Below are positions 15,375 to 23,841 of a stretch of 30,139 nucleotides of DNA, in pieces. The stretch is from positions 1 through 30,139 of the forward strand of contig JAZUMG010000035.1 in NCBI GenBank assembly GCA_045603545.1, in the 5' to 3' direction. Under the pieces are notes generated by a model, which was given only the letters and a program-made list of their open reading frames with translations, searched no databases and had not been told where the DNA came from. Origin of the DNA: CAAGNP01 sp045603545 (GTDB taxonomy: Bacteria > Bacteroidota > Bacteroidia > Bacteroidales > UBA932). The position numbers and the translations under genes were made by a program. Within the stretch, counting starts at the first letter, position 1. Each line of letters opens with the position of its first letter.

Positions 15375-16199
15375 TTATTTTTTCCTTCTTTCTATGATAA
15401 ACTTATTAGAAGTGGCTTTAGGATTACGAGTTTTGTAACCTTTTGCAGGAAGACCCTTACGTGAACGAGGGTGTCCACCTGAAGCACGACCTTCACCACC
15501 ACCCATAGGGTGATCTACTGGGTTCATAACCACACCACGGTTGCGAGGTCTGCGACCAAGCCAACGTCTACGACCAGCTTTACCATCTGATTCAAGGTTG
15601 TGGTCAGGATTAGATACTGTACCCACAGTTGCACGGCAAGTAACAAGAACCATTCTGGTCTCACCTGAAGGGAGACGAAGGATAGCGTGGTTACCTTCAC
15701 GAGCAGTTAGCTGAGCGTATGTACCTGCTGAACGTGCCATAGCAGCACCTTGACCAGGACGAAGCTCAATGTTGTGAACTAGAGTACCAAGAGGAATTTC
15801 AGCTAAAGGGAGTGAGTTACCAATTTCTGGAGCTACACCTTTACCGGAAGCGATGGTCTGACCAACTTTGATTCCGTTAGGGGCGATGATGTAGCGTTTC
15901 TCTCCATCTGCGTATACTACCAAAGCAATGCGTGCACTGCGGTTTGGATCGTATTCTATAGTTTTAACTACAGCGGTGTATTCATCTTTGTTACGAAGAA
16001 AGTCGATGACACGATACATTCTTTTATGACCACCACCGATATAGCGCATTGTCATTTTACCCTGGTTGTTACGACCACCTGATTTTCTTAGTGGTTCCAA
16101 CAACGACTTCTCGGGAGTTGTGCATGTGATCTCATCAAATGCACTGATAACTTTATTTCTTTGACCAGGTGTTACTGGTTTAAATTTACGTACTGCCAT
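15375..16199 (-). CDS. rplB: 50S ribosomal protein L2
   Basis: The protein has 274 residues from the ATG at 16199 (MAVRKFKPVTPGQRN). An upstream in-frame start at 16226 would overlap rplW and add nine non-conserved residues, so it is not used. Hallmarks are GGGHKRMYRVIDF, NIELRPGQGAAMARSAGTYAQL and the C-terminal PVDHPMGGGEGRASGGHPRS, which contains the His implicated in peptidyl transferase centre assembly. The stop-to-start distance from rplW is 4 nt. Confidence 0.97.
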   Translation of the reverse strand: MAVRKFKPVTPGQRNKVISAFDEITCTTPEKSLLEPLRKSGGRNNQGKMTMRYIGGGHKRMYRVIDFLRNKDEYTAVVKTIEYDPNRSARIALVVYADGEKRYIIAPNGIKVGQTIASGKGVAPEIGNSLPLAEIPLGTLVHNIELRPGQGAAMARSAGTYAQLTAREGNHAILRLPSGETRMVLVTCRATVGTVSNPDHNLESDGKAGRRRWLGRRPRNRGVVMNPVDHPMGGGEGRASGGHPRSRKGLPAKGYKTRNPKATSNKFIIERRKK

Positions 16200-16203
16200 C
16201 TCC

Positions 16204-16494
16204 TTAAATGTTGCTGTAGAAATCAATCTTATCTTCTCCGGCCAATGTTACAAATGCTTTCTTGAAGTGATTTGCACGGCCTGTCAAAATACCCGCTTTA
16301 GTGTAGCGGCTTTTACGTTTACCATGGTAGTTTACAGTGTTGACATCTTTCACTGTAACACCATACATTTGTTCAACCGCATTTTTAATCTCTACTTTGT
16401 TAGCTTCGCGGTCAACAATGAAACCGTAACGATTCAACTTTTCGCCCTGAATCGTCATTTTTTCTGTTACTAGAGGCTTAATTAGAATTCCCAT
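16204..16494 (-). CDS. rplW: 50S ribosomal protein L23
   Basis: The protein has 96 residues. IKPLVTEKMT near the start and NKVEIKNAVEQMYGVTVKDVNTVNY are typical of L23, the exit-tunnel protein that docks trigger factor and SRP. It starts 12 nt after the rplD stop. Confidence 0.96.
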   Translation of the reverse strand: MGILIKPLVTEKMTIQGEKLNRYGFIVDREANKVEIKNAVEQMYGVTVKDVNTVNYHGKRKSRYTKAGILTGRANHFKKAFVTLAGEDKIDFYSNI

Positions 16495-16506
16495 TTCTCT
16501 TTATGG

Positions 16507-17133
16507 TTATTTGCGTCTTTCTGCAAGAATGTCCTGAACACCGTCAACCATTACCATGTGATATGAGTTCATAATCGCATAGGTGTTGATTTCGTCTACA
16601 GTGATAACGTTAACATTCTGAAGGTTTCTAGACGAGATGTAAATATTATCTGAATTTTCAGGAAGAACGAAAAGAGTTCTTCTGCTGTTAGCTTTCAAGT
16701 TCTCAAGAATCTTGATGAATTCTTTAGTCTTAGGAGCTTCCATTGCAAAAGGCTCAACAAGTGTGATAGCGTTTTCCTGTGCTTTGTAACTCAATGCTGA
16801 GAAACGAGCAAGCTGTTTAAGCTTCTTATTTAGTTTGAAACGATAGTCGCGTGGCTGAGGACCGAAAGCTCTACCACCACCTACCATTGTAGGAGATTTT
16901 GTGCTACCGTGACGAGCACCACCAGAACCTTTCTGACGAATGATTTTCTTGGTTGAACGTGCTACTTCCCATTTCTCTTTGGTTTTGTGAGTACCCTGAC
17001 GTTGGTTAGCAAGATATTGCTTAACATCAAGATAGATTGCATGATTATTAGGTTCGATACCGAAGATTTCAGCATCAAGAGTCACCTTTTTACCAGACTC
17101 TGAACCGTCAATTTTGTAAACTGATAACTCCAT
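16507..17133 (-). CDS. rplD: 50S ribosomal protein L4
   Basis: The protein has 208 residues. The tunnel loop shows RQGTHKTKEKWEVARSTKK, RQKGSGGARHGSTKSPTMVGGGRAFGPQPRDY, followed by KKLKQLARFSALSYKA. In enterobacteria L4 also represses its own operon; whether it does so here is unknown. It lies 3 nt after rplC. Confidence 0.96.
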   Translation of the reverse strand: MELSVYKIDGSESGKKVTLDAEIFGIEPNNHAIYLDVKQYLANQRQGTHKTKEKWEVARSTKKIIRQKGSGGARHGSTKSPTMVGGGRAFGPQPRDYRFKLNKKLKQLARFSALSYKAQENAITLVEPFAMEAPKTKEFIKILENLKANSRRTLFVLPENSDNIYISSRNLQNVNVITVDEINTYAIMNSYHMVMVDGVQDILAERRK

Positions 17134-17136
17134 ACC

Positions 17137-17763
17137 TTAGTCCTCCACAATTACATAAGATCCTTTAGCGCCAGGGATAGAACCTTTAACTAGGATCAGG
17201 TTGTTTTCAGGGATAAATTTAATCACTTTAAGGTTCTGAACTTTTACGCGGTCACCGCCCATACGTCCAGCCATTCTCATACCAGGGAATACTCTTGAAG
17301 GCCAAGAAGATGCACCCATAGAACCAGGGTGACGAAGTCTGTTGTGCTGACCGTGAGTCTGGCCGCCAACACCGGCAAAACCATGGCGTTTTACAACACC
17401 CTGGAAACCTTTACCTTTAGAGATACCTGTAACGTCTACCCATTCAGCGCCTGCTTGTTCAAGGTCGCTAACGGTGATAGTGTCACCCAAATTCAAGGCA
17501 GAAAGATCAAAGTTTTTGAATTCTACCAATTTGCGTTTAGGTGTGGTTCCTGCCTTTTTGAAGTGTCCCATTTCGGGTTTGCTGGTGTGTTTTTCTGATT
17601 TCTCGTCATAGGCAAGCTGTACAGCGGCATAACCATCTTTTTCTACTGTACGGATCTGCGTAACAACACACGGCCCAGCTTCAATAACGGTGCACGGTAT
17701 ATTTTTACCGTCGGCATCGAAAACGGAAGTCATTCCGACTTTTTTACCAATTAATCCAGGCAT
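17137..17763 (-). CDS. rplC: 50S ribosomal protein L3
   Basis: The protein has 208 residues. MPGLIGKKVGMTSVFDADGK at the start and the W-loop segment FAGVGGQTHGQHNRLRHPGSMGASSWPSRVFPGMRMAGRMGG identify L3. It is the first gene of the operon here, directly behind a strong promoter. In most Bacteroidota rpsJ (S10) precedes it, but only 87 nt of non-coding DNA separates it from the S24/S26-like gene. Confidence 0.97.
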   Translation of the reverse strand: MPGLIGKKVGMTSVFDADGKNIPCTVIEAGPCVVTQIRTVEKDGYAAVQLAYDEKSEKHTSKPEMGHFKKAGTTPKRKLVEFKNFDLSALNLGDTITVSDLEQAGAEWVDVTGISKGKGFQGVVKRHGFAGVGGQTHGQHNRLRHPGSMGASSWPSRVFPGMRMAGRMGGDRVKVQNLKVIKFIPENNLILVKGSIPGAKGSYVIVED

Positions 17764-17801
17764 TTGTTTAGCTTAAATTATTGTTAATTAATAAATTAAA
17801 T

Positions 17802-17823
17802 CACTCCGCATATTTTTTGCGGG
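17802..17823 (-). promoter_or_regulatory. leader hairpin of the rplC operon
   Basis: On the minus strand CCCCGC, AAAAAATAT, GCGG can form a small stem-loop at the predicted 5' end of the transcript. It could stabilise the mRNA or serve in regulation; no close match to a known ribosomal leader was recognised. Confidence 0.35.
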
Positions 17824-17826
17824 GTG

Positions 17827-17856
17827 CAAATATAAGAATTAAATCTTAATTTACAA
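17827..17856 (-). promoter_or_regulatory. promoter of the ribosomal protein operon (TTG-N19-TATATTTG)
   Basis: Minus-strand TTG (17856-17854) and TATATTTG (17834-17827) are 19 nt apart, matching the Bacteroidota consensus. The -33 box overlaps the end of the S24/S26-like gene, so that gene's last codons also carry promoter sequence. Confidence 0.8.
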
Positions 17857-18333
17857 GGACTTACGACAAAAAACTTTCTTTATCAGTCTTTTAACTCTGA
17901 CAAACTGGTGTCGTACAAAATAGGAGTGCACCCAGAACCAGGCGCTGAATTTCCATGAGAATGTATCTGTCCTAAAAGGTTTGCCCCCTCTGTAGGTCCC
18001 CTCGGTCACGATACCTATGATGTCGGATCCGGTAATTTTGGAGATGTTCTTCTTGCCATACATACCATCACCCCTGATCTCCAGCAGTGTGCCGAAATAG
18101 TGGATTATCCTGTGAAGGTGTATATCATCCCCGATATTGAACAGGATAATGTCACCGCGGCTTATCTTGCCCAGTATGTCTGTTGGGGGAGGGGATACGA
18201 TGACGTAATCCTTTCCGGCCTTGAAGTATGGGGTCATGTTGGTACTGTTCACCATTATCTTTACAGGTCTGTTCTCCTCCTTTATTACCCTTTCAACCTC
18301 TGCAAAGGAGATGTTTCCATCTATTTCTTTCAT
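17851..18333 (-). CDS. S24/S26 signal-peptidase-like protein, catalytic Ser replaced
   Basis: The protein has 160 residues from the ATG at 18333; a GTG at 18339 would add two. The S24/S26 fold is seen in VNSTNMTPYFKAGKDYVIV, GKISRGDIILFNIGD, IHLHRIIHY and IRGDGMYGKKN. The usual S-M-x-P box reads N-M-T-P, so the nucleophilic Ser is Asn; the HR segment that holds the second catalytic residue in ER-type enzymes is kept. It may be inactive or act as a binding protein. The basic C-terminal part (about 120-160) contains a Trp/Phe-rich stretch that could touch the membrane. It is transcribed divergently from the S9 peptidase genes. Confidence 0.65.
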   Translation of the reverse strand: MKEIDGNISFAEVERVIKEENRPVKIMVNSTNMTPYFKAGKDYVIVSPPPTDILGKISRGDIILFNIGDDIHLHRIIHYFGTLLEIRGDGMYGKKNISKITGSDIIGIVTEGTYRGGKPFRTDTFSWKFSAWFWVHSYFVRHQFVRVKRLIKKVFCRKSL

Positions 18334-18355
18334 ATTCACTTTGTTTTTTGGCCCG

Positions 18356-18363
18356 CAAATATA
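18356..18363 (-). promoter_or_regulatory. -7 box of the S24/S26-like gene (TATATTTG)
   Basis: Minus-strand TATATTTG, 22 nt before the ATG at 18333. No clear -33 box. It faces an identical box on the plus strand 13 bp away. Confidence 0.55.
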
Positions 18364-18376
18364 GAACTAATTTGTT

Positions 18377-18384
18377 TATATTTG
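18377..18384 (+). promoter_or_regulatory. -7 box of the S9 peptidase operon (TATATTTG)
   Basis: TATATTTG on the plus strand, 23 nt before the GTG start at 18408. The nearest TTTG (18347-18350) is 26 nt away, slightly too far, so the -33 element is uncertain. Confidence 0.55.
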
Positions 18385-18407
18385 CATAAATATTAATTCG
18401 TACCAAA

Positions 18408-21272
18408 GTGAAAACAAGACTCTTTTTACTAATTGCAATGGCGTTCCTTTTCCCGTCATTGGCATCTGCACAAGAGAAAAAACCATTGGACCATTCGGTC
18501 TATGATTCGTGGGAATCCCTCTCAGGGGTGAGTATCCCTTACAATGGAAAATATATGTTCTATTCGGTCAACAAGCAGCAGGGTGACGGCACTCTGTATG
18601 TCTATAACATTGCGACAGGTGAGAATCTCGCCATTCCCCGCGGAAAGTCCCCTGTTATCAGTGCTGATGGCCAGACCCTTCTTTATCGCATCGCGCCGCA
18701 GTACTCCGAAACACGTGATGCAAAGATAAAGAAGAAAAAAGGGGATGATATGCCAAAGGATACACTGGTAATCATGAACCTGAAGAGTGGAGAAAAGCAA
18801 GTTTTCCCCCGTTTGAAAGGGGTGAAATATGGACGTGAACTTCAGCAGTACATAGCGTTCCAGACATCTCCTGAGCCTGAAAAGAAGGGTGAAAAGAAAC
18901 CAACAGACGACAAATCGGCAGGTACCCCTCTGTACCTTATGAACATCAAAACTTCCAAGTTGGATACAATTGATATCGTGGAGAAATATACCTTCACAGA
19001 TGATTGTGAATACCTCTCATATATTACCAAGCCGGGCAAAAAGGATACAGTGGGTGTAAGGGCTCTTAACCTTAAGGATCTTGCCACAGGCAAAGTTACT
19101 ACCGTTCTGGATGGTGACAAGAAGATGAAAGTGGAGCTCCCTGTGTATGATAAAGTGCATAATCGTTTTGCTTTCTACGCGCAGGAGGATACCACTAAAG
19201 CAGCCCAGAAATTTTCGGACATATACCTCTATAATGTTGGTGCTCCTAAAGCAGCCAAACTCATTACCAAGGATTTTGCGGGTATTCCACAGGGCTGGAT
19301 GATAGGTGATAAGCATGTCCTCTCTTTCCCGGAGGCAGAAAGCTCACTTAGTGCAAATGGCGGAGTCCTTTTCTTCGGTATCAAATCTATCCCGGAAGAG
19401 CAGGATACCACCATTGCAGAGTTCGAAAGGGTAAAACTTGACATCTGGAGGTGGAATGCAGATTATCTCCCCACAGTGGAGGCAGTCCGCAAAAAGGAGT
19501 TTGAGAACCAGGCATTTCTGACTGCCTATTACTTTGCGGACCCATCAAAGGTTGTACAGATTGAGAATGAGGTGGTTCACTCAGTGAATATCCCAGATAA
19601 ACTTCAGGGTGACTGGGTTCTGTCTTCATCAGACAAGGCCTATAGGGTCCAAAGGCAATGGGAGACAAATCCTCATAGCGATATATATAAGGTAAATCTC
19701 CGCACAGGAGAGGCGGTGCTTCTTAAGCAGGATGCCACTAACTCTGTGATGCTCCCATCACCGTCAGCAAGATATTACACTTTCTTCGGATCCTTGACCC
19801 AGGATTGGTACCTTTATGATATAACTACAGGTGCTCACCGCAATCTGACAGCAGATCTTGGTGTTGCTTTCTGGAATGAGGATACCGATACCCCCGGTCT
19901 TCCAAGACCTTACTCCGCATCCACTTGGGTGGAAAATGAGGAGTATTTCCTTATCGGTGACCGTTATGACCTTTGGCAATTTGACCCTAAAGGTGAGAAA
20001 GCCCCATTCATGATTACTGAGGGACTTGGAAAGGCTACCAACAACAACTTCAAAGTGGCAAGGCCTATCCACGATCCAAAAGCCAAAAGGACCAGGTTAG
20101 GCAGTGCTGCAGGTCCTCTTAAAGTGGGTGAGCCTCTATATTTCTCTTCATTTAACCGAGTGACCCGTGAGCACGGTTTCTATATGAAGGATATCACCAA
20201 AAAGAAAGCGAAAATGGTAAAATTGGCCGAAGGCCCCTACAATATGAGTGTCAGCGGCATCTCGCTTTCAAATGAATATCCTGGCATAGCCCAGGTGGGC
20301 AAGAGCCAGAAACCTCCCCGCAAGCTCTCTATCCCTGTTTTTGCATATACAAAGGGAAATTTTGAGAACTCTACAAATGTATTTGTGACCAAGGATATGT
20401 TCCGCACTGAGACCCGCATCAGCAATACCAACCCTCAGCAGAAGGATTACAACTGGGGAACAGTGGAGATGGTATCATGGATGACAGCAGACTCGATAAA
20501 AGCAGAGGGGTTGCTCTTCAAGCCGGAGAATTTCGACCCTAACAAGAAGTATCCTGTTATCATATACTTCTATGAGAAAGATTCGGATGAGCTTTACAAC
20601 TACCGCTCACCAGCCCCAAGCCGCTCTATTGTCAATATTCCATATTTTGTAAGTAATGGTTATATAGTATTTGATCCGGATATCTATTACACAACAGGGC
20701 ATCCGGGACAGTCAGCTATGCGCTCGATTATGCCTGCAGTGGATATGCTTTGCGAATACCCTTGGATCGACAGTGAGAATATGGCTATCCAGGGTCAGAG
20801 CTGGGGAGGTTATCAGGTGGCATATATGATCACCCAGACAGACAGATTCAAGGCTGCAGGGGCAGGTGCTCCCGTATCCAATATGACCAGTGCATACGGA
20901 GGTATCCGCTGGGGTTCAGGTGTGACCCGCCAGATGCAGTATGAGAGGGGACAAAGCCGTATAGGGCAGAATCTTTGGGATGCATTTGATCTGTATGTGG
21001 AGAACTCACCATTGTTCTTTGTCCCTAATGTTACCACCCCTGTCCTTATTATGCACAATGACAAGGATACTGCAGTCCCTTGGTATCAGGGTATAGAATT
21101 TTTCGCCTCTCTTCGCCGATGTGGCAAGCAGGCATGGATGCTCCAATATAAAGGTGAGGACCATAACCTTCGCGAAAGACACAACTGTAAAGACCTGAGT
21201 GAGAAACTTGCTGAGTTCTTCGATCACTTCCTCAAAGGGGCACCGGAACCGGAATGGATGAAAGTAAAATAA
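18408..21272 (+). CDS. secreted S9 (prolyl oligopeptidase) family peptidase
   Basis: The protein has 954 residues from a GTG start, chosen because it gives a clean signal peptide (MKTRLFLLIAMAFLFPSLASA). The N-terminal two-thirds are a beta-propeller. The C-terminal alpha/beta-hydrolase has GQSWGGYQ with Ser798, DKDTAVP with Asp887 and EDHNL with His919, a complete triad in the expected order. Such enzymes remove di- or tripeptides or cleave short oligopeptides in the periplasm. The size is larger than DPP4 or DPP5 (about 680-730), and the substrate is not predictable. A second S9 gene starts 7 nt downstream. Confidence 0.88.
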   Translation: MKTRLFLLIAMAFLFPSLASAQEKKPLDHSVYDSWESLSGVSIPYNGKYMFYSVNKQQGDGTLYVYNIATGENLAIPRGKSPVISADGQTLLYRIAPQYSETRDAKIKKKKGDDMPKDTLVIMNLKSGEKQVFPRLKGVKYGRELQQYIAFQTSPEPEKKGEKKPTDDKSAGTPLYLMNIKTSKLDTIDIVEKYTFTDDCEYLSYITKPGKKDTVGVRALNLKDLATGKVTTVLDGDKKMKVELPVYDKVHNRFAFYAQEDTTKAAQKFSDIYLYNVGAPKAAKLITKDFAGIPQGWMIGDKHVLSFPEAESSLSANGGVLFFGIKSIPEEQDTTIAEFERVKLDIWRWNADYLPTVEAVRKKEFENQAFLTAYYFADPSKVVQIENEVVHSVNIPDKLQGDWVLSSSDKAYRVQRQWETNPHSDIYKVNLRTGEAVLLKQDATNSVMLPSPSARYYTFFGSLTQDWYLYDITTGAHRNLTADLGVAFWNEDTDTPGLPRPYSASTWVENEEYFLIGDRYDLWQFDPKGEKAPFMITEGLGKATNNNFKVARPIHDPKAKRTRLGSAAGPLKVGEPLYFSSFNRVTREHGFYMKDITKKKAKMVKLAEGPYNMSVSGISLSNEYPGIAQVGKSQKPPRKLSIPVFAYTKGNFENSTNVFVTKDMFRTETRISNTNPQQKDYNWGTVEMVSWMTADSIKAEGLLFKPENFDPNKKYPVIIYFYEKDSDELYNYRSPAPSRSIVNIPYFVSNGYIVFDPDIYYTTGHPGQSAMRSIMPAVDMLCEYPWIDSENMAIQGQSWGGYQVAYMITQTDRFKAAGAGAPVSNMTSAYGGIRWGSGVTRQMQYERGQSRIGQNLWDAFDLYVENSPLFFVPNVTTPVLIMHNDKDTAVPWYQGIEFFASLRRCGKQAWMLQYKGEDHNLRERHNCKDLSEKLAEFFDHFLKGAPEPEWMKVK

Positions 21273-21279
21273 ACACTAT

Positions 21280-23340
21280 ATGAAAAAAACTATTCTTTTT
21301 TTAGCAGCGTTAGCAGTTATGACGAGCTGTAACAATGAGCCTCAAGCGGCTACAGTTATAGAGAAGAGCCCGATCGAAGTGGTGGATGGACAATTCACCC
21401 CTGAGATTATGCACAGGTTGGGCAAAGTCTCTGATCCCCAAGTATCTCCTGCAGGGGATAAGATCCTTTATGGTGTGACCTATACAGACCTTGCCCTGAA
21501 CAGAGGTCAGCGTCACCTTTTCATTATGGACATCGACGGCAATAATAACCGTCAGCTGACCCATCTCCCCAAGAGTGTGAGCAATGCCCGCTGGATAGAC
21601 GATGCAAACATCGCCTTCACCATGGGTGGCCAGATCTATGTGTGGAATATAGTAAGCGGAGATGCCCCTGTGAAAGTCTCGAATGTTGAGGGTGGAGTAG
21701 AGGGCTTCGAACTCTCTCCGGACGGAACACAGGTGATGTATGTATCACAGGTGCAGTCTGCCATAAGACCTACAGATGACTATCCCGATATGGACAAGTC
21801 CACAGGCCGAACCATTACCGGTCTGATGTACCGTCACTGGGACCACTTTGTAGAGACTATCCCCCATACATATATCGCATCTTTCTCAATGAAAGGGGTA
21901 GGTGAGGGTGTCGATATTCTGGACGGAGCCCCTTACGAGCTGCCTACTCTCCCTTTCGGTGGACTTGAGCAACTCAGCTGGAGCCCTGACGGGAAGAGTA
22001 TCGCCTACTCTTGCCGCAAACTTACAGGCCTGGACTATGCCTATTCGACCAATACCGATATCTATCTGTATGATATCGCTACCAAAGAGTGCAAAAATCT
22101 AACCGAGGGTATGCCTGGCTATGATACTGATCCTCTATTCTCCCCTGATGGAAAGAAAATTGCCTGGATAAGTATGAAGAGGGGTGGTTTTGAGGCTGAC
22201 AAACAGAGGCTTTTTGTGGTGGATGTGGAGTCAGGCCAGAAGAAGGAGCTTACACTCAATTATAAATACAATGTTACAAGCCCTGTATGGAAAGCAGATG
22301 GTAGCGGATTCTATTTCACTTCGCTTGTAAATGCGCTTCAGGGCATCTTTGAGATAGATCTTGATGGTAATGTAAGGAGAATTACTGCCGAGGATGCTTG
22401 GTTCGATTTTGATGGTGTTCAGGTGGCTGGTGACAGATTTATCACTACAAACCGCTCTATGAACCGTCCTAACGAGATAGTATCAGTGTCTATTGCTGAC
22501 GGTTCATTCGTTCAGCTTACCCATGAAAATGATGAAGTTCTCGCAAAGGTGAAGACCGGTAAAATCGAAGAGAGATGGATCACTACAGTGGATAACAAGA
22601 AGATGCACACTTGGGTGGTATATCCACCGGATTTTGATCCAAACAAAAAATATCCGGCTATCCTCTTCTGTCTTGGTGGCCCTCAGGGTACCATCAGCCA
22701 GGGTTTCTCTACACGTTGGAACTATAAACTTATGGCATCACAGGGGTACATAGTGATACTCCCTAACCGTCGCGGTACTACAGCGTTTGGCCAGGAGTGG
22801 TGCGACCAGATTTCCGGTGACTACATCGGCAAGAATATGCAGGACTACCTGGTTTCTGTGAAGGAGATGAAAAAAGAACCTTATGTGGGTAAAGTGGCTG
22901 CAGTGGGGGCAAGTTATGGAGGATACTCTGTCTATTATCTGGCTGGTATCCATAAAAATACCTTCTCTGCATTTATCGCCCATGCAGGTATTTTCAACCA
23001 GGAGCATATGTATATGATGACTGAGGAGATGTGGTTCCCTCATTGGGACAATGGCGGTGCACCTTGGGACAATAACCCCACAGCGAAGAGACACTACTCG
23101 AACTCACCTCACAAGCTTATAAAGAACTGGGATACACCTATCCTCATCACCCACGGAGAACTTGATTACCGTGTACCTGTAGATCAGGGTATGGCAGCAT
23201 TCAACGCCGCACAGATGATGGGCGTCCCTTCAAAAATGTTATTGTTCCCTGATGAGAACCACTGGATTCTCAAGCCTCAGAACTCTATCCATTGGAACAG
23301 AGTGTTCTTCGACTGGCTTGACCAATGGTGCAAAGAGTAA
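21280..23340 (+). CDS. S9 peptidase, dipeptidyl-peptidase 5-like lipoprotein
   Basis: The protein has 686 residues, close to the length of Porphyromonas DPP5, which releases dipeptides with hydrophobic residues at the second position. A signal ends in MTSC (Cys17), so it may be lipid-anchored or processed by signal peptidase I. Propeller repeats (SPDGTQVMYVS, SPDGKSIAYSC, SPDGKKIAWIS) precede the hydrolase domain, with GASYGGYS (Ser545), LDYRVP (Asp629) and DENHWI (His661). The pair with the upstream S9 gene suggests cooperative peptide trimming. Its stop is one base from the stop of the convergent DUF456 gene, leaving no room for a separate terminator. Confidence 0.88.
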   Translation: MKKTILFLAALAVMTSCNNEPQAATVIEKSPIEVVDGQFTPEIMHRLGKVSDPQVSPAGDKILYGVTYTDLALNRGQRHLFIMDIDGNNNRQLTHLPKSVSNARWIDDANIAFTMGGQIYVWNIVSGDAPVKVSNVEGGVEGFELSPDGTQVMYVSQVQSAIRPTDDYPDMDKSTGRTITGLMYRHWDHFVETIPHTYIASFSMKGVGEGVDILDGAPYELPTLPFGGLEQLSWSPDGKSIAYSCRKLTGLDYAYSTNTDIYLYDIATKECKNLTEGMPGYDTDPLFSPDGKKIAWISMKRGGFEADKQRLFVVDVESGQKKELTLNYKYNVTSPVWKADGSGFYFTSLVNALQGIFEIDLDGNVRRITAEDAWFDFDGVQVAGDRFITTNRSMNRPNEIVSVSIADGSFVQLTHENDEVLAKVKTGKIEERWITTVDNKKMHTWVVYPPDFDPNKKYPAILFCLGGPQGTISQGFSTRWNYKLMASQGYIVILPNRRGTTAFGQEWCDQISGDYIGKNMQDYLVSVKEMKKEPYVGKVAAVGASYGGYSVYYLAGIHKNTFSAFIAHAGIFNQEHMYMMTEEMWFPHWDNGGAPWDNNPTAKRHYSNSPHKLIKNWDTPILITHGELDYRVPVDQGMAAFNAAQMMGVPSKMLLFPDENHWILKPQNSIHWNRVFFDWLDQWCKE

Positions 23341-23341
23341 G

Positions 23342-23830
23342 CTAGATGGCTGCCGCAATGATATAATACATCATCACCCCTGAGGCTGTAAGTTTCAGGC
23401 CGGTGCCGAAAAGAAAACCGAGAAAAGAGCCAAGTGCCGCTTTGAGTGAGTGCTTGAGCTCTTTTCCTTCTATAAATATCTCCCCTACGAGTGCCCCTAT
23501 GAAAGCGCCGATAATCATCCCTGCAGGAGGGAAGAAGAGGATACCTATGATCATGCCGACGGTTGAGGCTTTGGCTGCCGCTTTGGACCCACCGGTCACT
23601 TTGGTGAAATATGCAGGAACAATGTAATCCAATACCACCACAGCCACTGATACGATGAACCATGTGATCATCACTGTACGGGTGAGGTCATCCTGGGTGT
23701 TGACCCCCCAGGTATATAGGATAAACATGCCCAGGTAACTGATTGGAGGCCCTGGAAGGATGGGAAGTACAGAACCAAGTATGCCGATAACGCCCAGCAG
23801 GGCACAAAAAATTTCAATTAAAATTTCCAT
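23342..23830 (-). CDS. DUF456 family membrane protein
   Basis: The protein has 162 residues and is almost wholly hydrophobic, with about four to five membrane segments. LPGPPISYLGMF and the glycine-rich GMIIGILFFPPAGMIIGAFIGALVGE stretch are typical of DUF456. The function is unknown. It starts 11 nt after the dusB stop, so both are probably on one transcript. Confidence 0.88.
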   Translation of the reverse strand: MEILIEIFCALLGVIGILGSVLPILPGPPISYLGMFILYTWGVNTQDDLTRTVMITWFIVSVAVVVLDYIVPAYFTKVTGGSKAAAKASTVGMIIGILFFPPAGMIIGAFIGALVGEIFIEGKELKHSLKAALGSFLGFLFGTGLKLTASGVMMYYIIAAAI

Positions 23831-23841
23831 TGTAATAGCTT

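Noticed and set aside
16200..16226. Longer start for rplB (nine more residues)
   Set aside because: It would overlap rplW, and the conserved L2 N-terminus begins at MAVRKFKPVTPG.
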